A stretch of 64,000 nucleotides of DNA, taken from positions 2,893,001 through 2,957,000 of the forward strand of contig NZ_CP048829.1 in the NCBI RefSeq assembly GCF_019355395.1. The letters run 5' to 3'. Within the stretch, counting starts at the first letter, position 1. Every line of letters starts with the position of its first letter. A program made the translations under genes and the position numbers. The DNA comes from Chordicoccus furentiruminis. GTDB taxonomy: Bacteria > Bacillota > Clostridia > Lachnospirales > Lachnospiraceae. Positions 26,560 through 35,288 of this stretch are shown piece after piece. The notes under the pieces are model-generated. The model was given only the letters and a program-made list of their open reading frames with translations. It was not told the origin of the DNA and searched no databases.

Positions 26560-26594
26560 GTTCATCCGGATTGCCGTCAGGCATCCGGATGAAC
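26560..26594. repeat. inverted repeat between BMP gene and xdh genes
   Basis: GTTCATCCGGAT and TCCGGATGAAC plus TGCC/GGCA around a 4-nt GTCA tip form a strong hairpin. No T-run follows, so it may be an mRNA stabiliser or a weak pause site rather than a terminator. Confidence 0.5.
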
Positions 26595-26640
26595 AAATGC
26601 TATTCATCACAGATAGCCGAAGAGAGACGGGAGCAGCAGG

Positions 26641-28761
26641 ATGAGTTTGATCAAGACACCGGTTGTCCGACGCGACAATCATATCAAGGTGGCAGGCCTT
26701 GCCGTTTATACGGATGATACGAAGATGGAAGGAATGCTGCAGGGCGTACTGGTGCGTTCCACAAGACCACACGCGAAGATGACAGGCATTCATTATCCGG
26801 ACCTTCCCGAGCATTATTTTGTCGTCGATGCACAGGATGTCCCGAAGGAGAACTACCTTCGGAATCAGGAGGATGGGCAGAGGCTCTTTGCAGAGGGCGA
26901 AGTGAACTATGTCGGAGAAGGCATCGCGATGATCTGCGGTCCGGATCGCAGAACAGCAAGAAGCCTTGCCGGAGAGGTAGTCGTGGATTATGAGGATCTT
27001 CCGCTGACGGATACGATCGAGACGTCGACGAAGGTACAGGTCGCCTATCATTATGAGAAGGGCGAAGGCCTCTCGGTTTTTGACCATGCCGCTTCTGTTT
27101 ATGAGGAAACCTTCCGGACGGGCTATCAGGAACATATGTATCTGGAAACAAACGGCATGGTCGCGGATTATCAGGACGGACATCTGACCATAACCGGGTC
27201 GATGCAGAACCCATATTATATTCATGACTATTCTTCGAGAGTGCTCGGTATCCCGTTCCAGAATATTCATGTGATCAGCGCCTACACGGGAGGCGGATTC
27301 GGAGGAAAAGAGGATTATCCGTCCGAGCTTGCCTGCCAGGCGGCGGTCGCGTCCATGAAGACAGGACATCCGGTGAAAGTCGTGCTGAACCGCCGGGAAG
27401 ATGTCGCGGATACTCCGAAGCGGCATCCCGCCAAAGTGACGTATCGGGCTGCGCTGGATGAGAACAAGACGGTCATCGGACTTAAGGTGGATCTGACATT
27501 GGACGGAGGCGCTTATACGACAGTCAGTGCCGTTGTCCTGCAGCGCTCCGTGATCACGTGCACGGGGGTTTACAATATCCCGAACCTTTATGTCGACGGA
27601 AGATGCGTGATGACCAATCATGTTCCAAGCGGTGCCTTCCGCGGCTTTGGAGCACCTCAGACACATTTTGCGATCGAGACACTGATGGACCATCTTGCCG
27701 GCCTCGTCGGAGAAGATCCGCTGCATTTCAAGATGCGTCACTTTGTGAAACAGTTTGATAAGACATCAACGGACGGGCTGTTTCACTATCCTGTCATTCT
27801 GGATCAACTGATTGACAAAGCGGAGGAGCTGTCCTCCTATCGTGAAAAACGGGAGAAATACCGCAGTCAGACAGGACGGTTCAGGCGGGGAATCGGAATG
27901 TCATTCTCAATTCATGGCATGGGTTTCACGGGATCCGCTGAAAAAGATTTCCTGAAATCAGAGGTCAAACTCCATAAGAGAAAAGATGATAAAGTCGAGA
28001 TTCTGACTGTCAACAACGAGATCGGACAGGGTGTCAAGACGGCTTTCTGCAAGATCGTGGCCGAGGCGGCCGGCATTCCATTAGACGATGTCATCTACGA
28101 TCAGCCGGATACAGCTGTCTGTGTCAATTCGGGCCCGACTGTTGCCTCCAGATCAATCATGATACCGGGAAAACTACTTCAGAGAGCCGGTGAGCAGATC
28201 CGCAAAGAATGGCAAAGCGGTGTCGAGAACACTGTGATCAAGCATTATGAACACCCCTCCTTCATGATTCCATGGGATCTGGAGCACTTTAAGGGAGACC
28301 CTTATCCGACTTACGGATGGGGCTGCAATGTGGTGGAAGTGGAACTGGATACCCTGACCGGAGAAGTCCGTGTGGTTTACGGCTGCGGCGTGTATGATGT
28401 GGGAATTGCGATTGATGAACGGATTCTGGCAGGGCAGATTCAGGGCGGCCTGATGCAGGGAATCGGGTACGGCATGATGGAAAATATGGTTTACCGGAAC
28501 GGATTCCTGCAGCAGGGGAGCCTGACGGACTATATGATTCCGACTTCGATGGATTCAGCGCATTTTGATACAGCGACTGTCGATAATTATTATGACTGTG
28601 GGCCGTTTGGCGCAAAGGGAGCAGGAGAACTGACGCTTCTTGGCGGAGCTCCGGCTGTCGTGCAGGCGATCGAAAAGGCCAGCGGATGCATGTTTTCCAA
28701 TATTCCGGTTACGCCGGAGAAGATTGAAGAGAAAATGGAGAGGAGGCGCGGGCATGGCTGA
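26641..28761 (+). CDS. xanthine-dehydrogenase-type molybdenum subunit
   Basis: 706 residues of the xanthine oxidase large-subunit family. Visible: VRRDNHIKVAGLAVYTDD at the N-terminus, the molybdopterin contacts GGGFGGKED and GAFRGFGAPQ, TVNNEIGQGVKTAF, and GAKGAGE with the catalytic base near Glu663. It hydroxylates a carbon next to nitrogen in an aromatic heterocycle, such as hypoxanthine or xanthine. GGGAG precedes the start. It overlaps the iron-sulfur subunit by 8 bp and forms the classic three-subunit enzyme with the next two genes. Confidence 0.93.
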   Translation: MSLIKTPVVRRDNHIKVAGLAVYTDDTKMEGMLQGVLVRSTRPHAKMTGIHYPDLPEHYFVVDAQDVPKENYLRNQEDGQRLFAEGEVNYVGEGIAMICGPDRRTARSLAGEVVVDYEDLPLTDTIETSTKVQVAYHYEKGEGLSVFDHAASVYEETFRTGYQEHMYLETNGMVADYQDGHLTITGSMQNPYYIHDYSSRVLGIPFQNIHVISAYTGGGFGGKEDYPSELACQAAVASMKTGHPVKVVLNRREDVADTPKRHPAKVTYRAALDENKTVIGLKVDLTLDGGAYTTVSAVVLQRSVITCTGVYNIPNLYVDGRCVMTNHVPSGAFRGFGAPQTHFAIETLMDHLAGLVGEDPLHFKMRHFVKQFDKTSTDGLFHYPVILDQLIDKAEELSSYREKREKYRSQTGRFRRGIGMSFSIHGMGFTGSAEKDFLKSEVKLHKRKDDKVEILTVNNEIGQGVKTAFCKIVAEAAGIPLDDVIYDQPDTAVCVNSGPTVASRSIMIPGKLLQRAGEQIRKEWQSGVENTVIKHYEHPSFMIPWDLEHFKGDPYPTYGWGCNVVEVELDTLTGEVRVVYGCGVYDVGIAIDERILAGQIQGGLMQGIGYGMMENMVYRNGFLQQGSLTDYMIPTSMDSAHFDTATVDNYYDCGPFGAKGAGELTLLGGAPAVVQAIEKASGCMFSNIPVTPEKIEEKMERRRGHG

Positions 28762-29305
28762 ACTGGCAATGCGTCAGGGAAAAGTGAGGACGGAAACAGG
28801 TCCTGCGGAGAATGCTCCGGCCGAATTCAAGCTGAAGGTAAATGGCAGGTGGTGCAGCGTTCATGGATCACCGACAGACCGTCTCCTCGACGTTCTCCGC
28901 GGAGAACTGCAGCTGACCGGAGTGAAAGAAGGGTGCGGAGAAGGAGAATGCGGTGCCTGCTCCGTGATCATTGACGGACGGCTCTGTAATTCCTGCCTTG
29001 TCGCAATCGGAAGTGTAGAAGGGTGCAGCATCACGACCATCGAGGGACTCCGGGGGACGGAACGATATGCCACCATCGAGAAGGCGTTTGGAGATGCCGG
29101 CGCTGTACAGTGCGGCTTCTGCATTCCTGGAATGGTGATGGCAGCCGAGGCGCTGTTGGAGAAGAATGATTCGCCTTCAGTCGATGAGATCAGGCTGGCG
29201 ATATCGGGAAATCTTTGCCGCTGTACGGGTTATAACATGATCATTGATGGTATCCGACTGGCTGCAGAAAGGGGGCGTGGATTATGGAAAGATGCCGCCC
29301 GCTGA
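28754..29305 (+). CDS. xanthine-dehydrogenase-type 2Fe-2S subunit
   Basis: 183 residues from ATG 28754, chosen because GAGGAGG lies just upstream and the start overlaps the previous stop. Two clusters are visible: plant-type EGCGEGECGACSV with the later NSCL, and CGFCIPGM with GNLCRCTGY. The first 25 residues are an unusual Ala/Glu-rich extension. It passes electrons from the molybdenum centre to FAD. Confidence 0.95.
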   Translation: MAELAMRQGKVRTETGPAENAPAEFKLKVNGRWCSVHGSPTDRLLDVLRGELQLTGVKEGCGEGECGACSVIIDGRLCNSCLVAIGSVEGCSITTIEGLRGTERYATIEKAFGDAGAVQCGFCIPGMVMAAEALLEKNDSPSVDEIRLAISGNLCRCTGYNMIIDGIRLAAERGRGLWKDAAR

Positions 29306-30135
29306 CGATATCGGACGCTCTTGGGGAGATGAAATCCGGTGATGCGACTGTTTTTGCAGGCGGTACCGATCTGATGGTTCGGAAAGTCTGGAAGAATAAA
29401 TGCGTCTTCATCGGCAGCATCCCTGAACTTAAGACGGTTCGGAAAACAAAAAGTGGAATGGAAATCGGAGCCGCCGCCACGATCACTGAACTTCTGGAGA
29501 ATCCGATTATTCCTGATTTTATGAAGAAGGTGTTTGAGCAGATGGCTTCTCCTGCGATACGGAATCGGGCGACTCTCGGTGGCAATGCAGGCAACGCATC
29601 TCCTGCCGGTGATTCACTCCCTATGCTCTATGCGCTGCGTGCCGGGATTGTCCTGGCAGATCTGGATCCGGCAGGACAGGTCTTTACGCGAACGCTTCCG
29701 ATCCGGGACTTCATTACCGGTGTCAGGAAAACGGTCATCCGGCCGGAGGAACTGATCGTTCGGTTTCTGATCCCGGCGGATTCTCTTGGAGATCAGAACC
29801 TTTACTATGAAAAGAAAGTTGGCGCACGACGGGCAGAAGCGATCTCCAAACTATCTTTTTTCGGACGAGTCAGACGAAAGGACGGGAAGATCGAGGACTT
29901 TGCTGCGGCGTTTGGCGCGGTAGGCAGGACCGTCGTGACTAATGCTGAAGCAGAAGAGCTGATTCGCGGCATGACGATGGATGAGCTTTCTTCGAACAGA
30001 GAAAAGATCATGACACTCTACGACGATGTGATTCATCCGATCGATGATCAGCGTTCCACGGCGGATTACAGAAAAACGGTTTCCATGAACCTGCTTCGGG
30101 ATTTTCTTGATCTCGTGGAGAAAGACAATTCCTGA
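29284..30135 (+). CDS. xanthine-dehydrogenase-type FAD subunit
   Basis: 283 residues, overlapping the 2Fe-2S gene by 22 bp. FAD-binding motifs are VFAGGTDLMV (about 20-29), ASPAIRNRATLGGNAGNASPAGD and the C-terminal CO-dehydrogenase flavoprotein domain. It completes the heterotrimer and hands electrons to an external acceptor. Confidence 0.93.
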   Translation: MERCRPLTISDALGEMKSGDATVFAGGTDLMVRKVWKNKCVFIGSIPELKTVRKTKSGMEIGAAATITELLENPIIPDFMKKVFEQMASPAIRNRATLGGNAGNASPAGDSLPMLYALRAGIVLADLDPAGQVFTRTLPIRDFITGVRKTVIRPEELIVRFLIPADSLGDQNLYYEKKVGARRAEAISKLSFFGRVRRKDGKIEDFAAAFGAVGRTVVTNAEAEELIRGMTMDELSSNREKIMTLYDDVIHPIDDQRSTADYRKTVSMNLLRDFLDLVEKDNS

Positions 30136-30226
30136 AGATCGGGAAGGCAGCTGGATTCCTGAAAAGGATCCCATCGCAGGCTGCCACAAACGGATGACAA
30201 TCAGGCAGGCATACAGGAAAATGCAA

Positions 30227-31582
30227 ATGGACGATCAGAGAAAAAAACTTCTAATTGTAGGAAATGGCACCATCATCACGATGACAGAGAAAGGCATCGT
30301 GAAAGATGGTGCGGTTGTGCTGGATCCGGATCGTGACATCATTGCGGATATCGGGGAAACGAAGTCTGTTCTCCGGAAGTATGACGGGATCAATTACGAT
30401 TACCTGGATGCAGAAGGGTATCTCGTTTTTCCCGGCTTCATCAATGCGCATGAGCACAGCTATGCATCGTTTGTACGCGGACTTTGTATAAAGGATCCCC
30501 AGCCGACTGACTTTATGGAAAATCTGAGGCGTAAATGGTGGGTACTGGACGAATCTCTTGATGAGAAGCAGGTGGAGATCGAGACACTCGTATCCTATCT
30601 GGATGCGGTTCATCATGGCGTCACGACCCAATTTGAGCACCATGTCTCGTTCGGTTTCATCGACGGGAGCCTTTCCGTGATCGGAAAGGCAGCCGATCAG
30701 ATCGGAATCCGGACCTGTTCCTGCTTTGAGGTCTCGGACAGAAACGGCATGGAGAAGGCAGATGCCGCCATCAGGGAAAACGTCCGATGGATGAAAGAGG
30801 CGGAGGAGAAAAAGGACGGTCTGAATACCGGCGTCATGGGCCTTCATGCTTCGTTTACGCTCTCCGACCGAACCCTGACAAGAGTCAGGGAAGCGCTTCC
30901 GAAAGGCGGCGGCTGTCACATCCATGTTGCGGAAAGTAAGGAGGATGTAGAGGACTGCATTTCCCGCTATGGTGTTCGGATTCCGGAGCGTCTTGAGCGG
31001 TATGACCTTCTGAATGATAAGACGATCATTGCGCATGGCGTCTTTTTGAACCGGGATGATATGGAGAGGATCAGCAGGAAAAATGCGGCTGTCGTCAACA
31101 ATTTTGAATCGAACATGAATAATGCTGTCGGCTGTCCGCCCACAAGGGAACTGGTTTATGAGGGTATTCTGACGTGCCTGGGAATGGATGGTTATACGCA
31201 CAGTGTTCCGGATTCCCTTCGGATCGGCAGTGCACTGCTGAAGTTATCCTCCCATGATATCAACGCGGGATGGGGCGAACTCTGGAAAATGGTGACGGAG
31301 GGAAATCCGATCCTCGCGGGCAGATTCTTTGATAAGAAGTTCGGACAGATTGCAGAGGGGTTTGTCCCGGACCTTGTACTGTCCCGTTATGATCCGCCGA
31401 CACCTCTCAATCGTGATACGCTGGAAGCCCATCTGATCTTCGGTCTGGACAGTCGGAGTATCAGTACGGTGATCTGCCACGGAAGAATCGTGATGAGAGA
31501 TGGTGTGGTTCTGGGTGTGGATGAAGAGAAGGTCCTTGCGGAATCCAGAGTGCAGGCCAGACGTCTCTGGGAAAAAATGTAA
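30227..31582 (+). CDS. ssnA: SsnA-like aminohydrolase/amidohydrolase
   Basis: About 451 residues; ATG 30227 is preferred (AGGA 8 nt upstream), with ATG 30221 close by. A metal-dependent amidohydrolase: FPGFINAHEHSYASF carries the HxH motif, then HIHVAES, IIAHGVFL and CLGMDGYTHS with the metal-binding Asp. Overall it matches SsnA, a guanine-deaminase-like enzyme found next to molybdenum hydroxylases and, in gut bacteria, in purine/urate gene clusters. It would deaminate or open a ring produced by the hydroxylases. Confidence 0.82.
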   Translation: MDDQRKKLLIVGNGTIITMTEKGIVKDGAVVLDPDRDIIADIGETKSVLRKYDGINYDYLDAEGYLVFPGFINAHEHSYASFVRGLCIKDPQPTDFMENLRRKWWVLDESLDEKQVEIETLVSYLDAVHHGVTTQFEHHVSFGFIDGSLSVIGKAADQIGIRTCSCFEVSDRNGMEKADAAIRENVRWMKEAEEKKDGLNTGVMGLHASFTLSDRTLTRVREALPKGGGCHIHVAESKEDVEDCISRYGVRIPERLERYDLLNDKTIIAHGVFLNRDDMERISRKNAAVVNNFESNMNNAVGCPPTRELVYEGILTCLGMDGYTHSVPDSLRIGSALLKLSSHDINAGWGELWKMVTEGNPILAGRFFDKKFGQIAEGFVPDLVLSRYDPPTPLNRDTLEAHLIFGLDSRSISTVICHGRIVMRDGVVLGVDEEKVLAESRVQARRLWEKM

Positions 31583-31641
31583 ACGTCTGTCTGACCGTTA
31601 CGCGGGATTTAAGTGAAACAGAACATCCGGAGAGGGAAACA

Positions 31642-34629
31642 ATGGCGTATACGTTGACGGTGAACGGTAAGGAATATACAACCGATGAAGATAAACCGCT
31701 CCTCCGCTTTCTGCGGGATGATCTTCACCTGTATTCAGTGAAGGATGGCTGTTCTGAAGGTGCCTGCGGAACATGTACGGTGATCGCCGATGGCGTCGCA
31801 GTCAAGTCCTGTGTCATGAGCACGAAGCGTGCTGAAGGCCGGAAGATCACGACAGTGGAAGGATTGTCCGCTTTTGAGAAAGAAGTCTTTGTCTATGCTT
31901 TCGGGGTAAAGGGTGCGGTTCAGTGCGGATTCTGCACACCCGGGATGGTTATGTGCGCGAAGGCTCTGATCGACAAAAATCCGGATCCGAAAGAGGAGAA
32001 AATCAAAGCTGGAATCCGGGGAAATCTTTGCCGGTGTACCGGATATAAAAAAATCATCGAGGCGATCAGACTTGCGGCGGAGATTCTCCGGGGCGACCGT
32101 GTGATGGATGTGTCCCCGGAGGATCCGGATGCGGGCATCGGAACGAGGACGATCCGTGTCGATGTCAGAAGAAAGGTGCTGGGATACGGAAAATATCCGG
32201 ATGATATAGGACCGGAATATTTTGTGAGAGAAGGATCAGGAGAAGCGGAGGTTCTGGCAGAAAAGACCGGGATGACGCTTTCTGCTGACAGGGTGGTGCT
32301 TAATCCGGATGACCCCGGCTGCACGTATGCTCAGATGGTCCCTTCGGATATGCCTTCTTTAGCTTATGCATCGGCAGTTCGTTCCAGATATCCGCGGGCT
32401 CTTGTGAAAAAAATAGATTTTGCGGAAGCCGCTGCGCTTCCGGGGGTACTGGGCGTTCTGACTGCAAAGGATGTACCGGTCAATAAAGTCGGGCATATCC
32501 AGCAGGATTGGGATGTTCTGATCGGTGAAGGCAGCATAACGAGATGCGTCGGGGATGCTATCTGTCTGGTGGTTGCGGGATCCATGCAGACTCTGATGGA
32601 GGCAAAAAAACGGATCCGGATCGAATATGAAGTCCTGGAACCGGTCCGCAGTATTGAAGAAGCGAAGAAAGCGGACGCGCCGAAAGTGCATTCCGGTGGA
32701 AATCTCTGTCAGAGCCGGCATGTCATTCGGGGAGATGCGAAAAAGGCACTGGAAGAGTCGGCTTTTACGGCAACAGGATCTTTTTCAACCCCTTTTACGG
32801 AACATGCTTTTCTTGAACCGGAATGTGCCGTTGCATTTCCGTACAAAAACGGTGTGAAAGTGCTGGCTGCCAACCAGTCTGAATACGACGCGAGAAGAGA
32901 AATTCTGCATATGTTCGGCTGGGAGAACGATCCTCAGAGAGTCGTTGTGGAGGATATGCTGATCGGAGGCGGATTTGGGGGAAAAGAGGATCTTTCGGTC
33001 GAGCATCTTGCAGCGCTGGCTGCAGTTCGGTTCAAGCAGCCTGTGAAGGTGAAGCTGACACGGCAGGAGAGCATCAACTTCCATCCCAAGCGCCACGCCA
33101 TGAAGGGAACCTTTACGATTGGCTGCGATGCACAGGGGATTCTTACAGGACTGGATTGCGAGATTCATTTTGACACAGGGGCGTATGCGTCACTCTGCGG
33201 CCCTGTCCTGGAACGGGCATGCACGCATTCAGTAGGCCCGTACTGTTATCAGAATACCGATATCAGAGGATATGGCTGGTACACCAACAACCCGCCGGGA
33301 GGCGCTTTCCGGGGATTCGGTGTCTGCCAGTCTGAATTTGCAGTTGAATCTCTTCTCAACGTTCTGGCGAAGAAGGCGGGGATCTCGCCATGGGAAATCC
33401 GATACCGCAATGCGATCGAGCCTGGAAAAGTACTTCCGAACGGTCAGATCGCGGATGTATCGACGGCACTGAAGGAGACACTTCTTGAGGTCAAACCGTA
33501 TTTTGATCAGAATGCCGATCATTGCGGGATCTCCTGCGCCATGAAAAATGCCGGTGTCGGAGTGGGTCTTCCGGATAAAGGACGCGCCCGTCTGGTGATT
33601 GAGCATGGGCAGGTGGTCATCTATTCTGCGGCGGCCGATATCGGACAGGGGTGTCTGACGGTTTTCTGTCAGGATGTGGCGGAGGCGACCGGACTTACGA
33701 TCCGAAGAATCCGGAACGGAATCGCCAATACAGAAAATGCACCTGATTCGGGTGCGACATCCGGATCAAGACAGACGCTTCTGACAGGAGAAGCGGTCAG
33801 AGGTGCCGCTTTTCTTCTTCGGGATGCCATGTTGGCCGCGGAAAGAGCAGCGCAGTCCGGGCAGTCCATTGAGGATGTTTTAAGGCAGACAGAGGGATTT
33901 ATCCATCCGAGGCAGGCCATGAATCAGACCGCGCAGTATGGAACGACCACGGATTTTGCACCGGTGGATCGAAACGGCTTTGTAAGTCCTGCCTTTACCA
34001 TTGAATCAGATGGAACACTGTCGGCCTATGGAAGCGGTCTGGATCAGGGTACCTATGGAAAGAAAGGAACTCAGACCGCGATCAGCGGCTCTCCGGTGAA
34101 GGATCCTGATGCCGCGATCAGAGCGCTGGAGGGAAGAAAATTTTATTACGAATATTTTGAACCGACGGACAGACTGGGCGCGGACGTTCCGAATGCCAAA
34201 AGTCATGTGACTTATTCTTTCGGCACAAATGTCGCTGTGCTCGATGATCAGGGAAAAGTGACAACCATTTATGCCGTGTATGATGCGGGAAAGGTCGTCA
34301 ACCCGGTATCGATACAGGGCCAGATTGAGGGCGGAGCGCTGATGAGCATGGGATATGCGCTGACAGAGAATTTTCCATTGAAAGACTGTGTTCCTCAGGC
34401 AAAATTCGGCACGCTCGGGCTTCTGCGTGCCACGCAGATACCGGATATTGAGGCCGATACGGTCGAGAAAGAGACGCTGCTTGGAACCTCTTATGGGGCT
34501 AAGGGAATTGGAGAAATCACCAGTATTCCTACGGCCGCCGCCATCGGAGGCGCTTATTTCGCAAAGGACGGGAAGCTGCGATGCCGACTGCCTCTGGAGG
34601 ACACGTTTTATTCCAGGAAGCGGAGATGA
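31642..34629 (+). CDS. fused 2Fe-2S/molybdenum hydroxylase (XdhD / selenium-dependent xanthine dehydrogenase type)
   Basis: 995 residues. Residues 1 to about 155 are the 2Fe-2S part (DGCSEGACGTCTV, CGFCTPGM, GNLCRCTGY). After a linker, the molybdopterin part has GGGFGGKEDLSVEH, GGAFRGFGVCQ, AADIGQGCLTVFC and GAKGIGE with catalytic Glu near 958. No FAD domain is present, so it needs a partner, possibly the FAD subunit at 29284. This fused layout is that of E. coli XdhD and the so-called selenium-dependent xanthine dehydrogenases. It is a second hydroxylase in the same operon, implying two oxidation steps or two substrates. No in-frame TGA codon is seen. Confidence 0.88.
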   Translation: MAYTLTVNGKEYTTDEDKPLLRFLRDDLHLYSVKDGCSEGACGTCTVIADGVAVKSCVMSTKRAEGRKITTVEGLSAFEKEVFVYAFGVKGAVQCGFCTPGMVMCAKALIDKNPDPKEEKIKAGIRGNLCRCTGYKKIIEAIRLAAEILRGDRVMDVSPEDPDAGIGTRTIRVDVRRKVLGYGKYPDDIGPEYFVREGSGEAEVLAEKTGMTLSADRVVLNPDDPGCTYAQMVPSDMPSLAYASAVRSRYPRALVKKIDFAEAAALPGVLGVLTAKDVPVNKVGHIQQDWDVLIGEGSITRCVGDAICLVVAGSMQTLMEAKKRIRIEYEVLEPVRSIEEAKKADAPKVHSGGNLCQSRHVIRGDAKKALEESAFTATGSFSTPFTEHAFLEPECAVAFPYKNGVKVLAANQSEYDARREILHMFGWENDPQRVVVEDMLIGGGFGGKEDLSVEHLAALAAVRFKQPVKVKLTRQESINFHPKRHAMKGTFTIGCDAQGILTGLDCEIHFDTGAYASLCGPVLERACTHSVGPYCYQNTDIRGYGWYTNNPPGGAFRGFGVCQSEFAVESLLNVLAKKAGISPWEIRYRNAIEPGKVLPNGQIADVSTALKETLLEVKPYFDQNADHCGISCAMKNAGVGVGLPDKGRARLVIEHGQVVIYSAAADIGQGCLTVFCQDVAEATGLTIRRIRNGIANTENAPDSGATSGSRQTLLTGEAVRGAAFLLRDAMLAAERAAQSGQSIEDVLRQTEGFIHPRQAMNQTAQYGTTTDFAPVDRNGFVSPAFTIESDGTLSAYGSGLDQGTYGKKGTQTAISGSPVKDPDAAIRALEGRKFYYEYFEPTDRLGADVPNAKSHVTYSFGTNVAVLDDQGKVTTIYAVYDAGKVVNPVSIQGQIEGGALMSMGYALTENFPLKDCVPQAKFGTLGLLRATQIPDIEADTVEKETLLGTSYGAKGIGEITSIPTAAAIGGAYFAKDGKLRCRLPLEDTFYSRKRR

Positions 34630-35258
34630 TCTTCCGAAAAATCAGAACGGTGGCGGTTATGGAGAAGAATCATACGGTATCTTGTACGGCATTGATTACG
34701 GCAGCGGGCAGATCGACGCGTATGAAGCAGTTCAAGCAGCTCATGGAGATCAATGGTGTCAGTATGGCTGAGCGGGTTGTCGGGTTAATCCGGGAGGCAG
34801 GTATCCGCGATATTGTCATGATCACGGGATTTAATGAAAATCGTCTCAGAGAGGCGCTGAAAGAGTATCCTATCGTATTTCTTCATAACGAGAAGTTTGC
34901 AACGACGGATATGTTCGAGAGCGCGAAGGTCGGGCTTCGATATCTGCAGGGTAAGGCTGAACGTGTTTTGTTTTGCCCGGTTGATGTGCCTTTCTTTCAA
35001 TCAGAGACCATTCGTCTTGAGATGAAGAGGACAGAGAATGTTGTGTACCCGTCCTTTCATTTTCATGCAGGGCACCCTGTTCTCTTTGACGGGGAGGTGA
35101 TTCCGTCCCTTCTCCGATACCATGGCTCCGGAGGAATGAAAGGCGCATTCGATTCTCTCAGTGGTGCGACAAAATATTATCTTGACGTGGATGACGCAGG
35201 AATTCTGCGGGATCTGGATGAGCCGGAAGATCTTGGCAAGGATCCGCAAATACGATGA
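34626..35258 (+). CDS. MocA/MobA-like nucleotidyltransferase
   Basis: 210 residues. ATG 34626 overlaps the previous stop (ATGA) and has AGGAAG upstream; a start at 34659 is possible. The NTP-transferase motif is TALITAAGRSTRMKQFKQL (about 20-38), then VLFCPVDVPFF and a Pro-His box GHPVLFDG, as in MocA, which adds CMP to molybdopterin to make the dinucleotide cofactor used by xanthine-dehydrogenase-type enzymes. Its position directly after the fused hydroxylase supports cofactor maturation for that enzyme. Confidence 0.82.
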   Translation: MIFRKIRTVAVMEKNHTVSCTALITAAGRSTRMKQFKQLMEINGVSMAERVVGLIREAGIRDIVMITGFNENRLREALKEYPIVFLHNEKFATTDMFESAKVGLRYLQGKAERVLFCPVDVPFFQSETIRLEMKRTENVVYPSFHFHAGHPVLFDGEVIPSLLRYHGSGGMKGAFDSLSGATKYYLDVDDAGILRDLDEPEDLGKDPQIR

Positions 35259-35288
35259 TCGACTTTGAGTCGGGAAAGGGTGAACAGG

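Noticed and set aside
26539-27741. 400-codon open frame on the minus strand opposite the molybdenum subunit
   Set aside because: It is an antisense shadow of a well-conserved gene: no ribosome-binding site, odd His/Arg/Ile-rich composition and no recognisable domain.
31642-34629. Selenocysteine in the fused hydroxylase
   Set aside because: The frame contains no in-frame TGA. Selenium in this enzyme family is part of the cofactor, which sequence cannot show.
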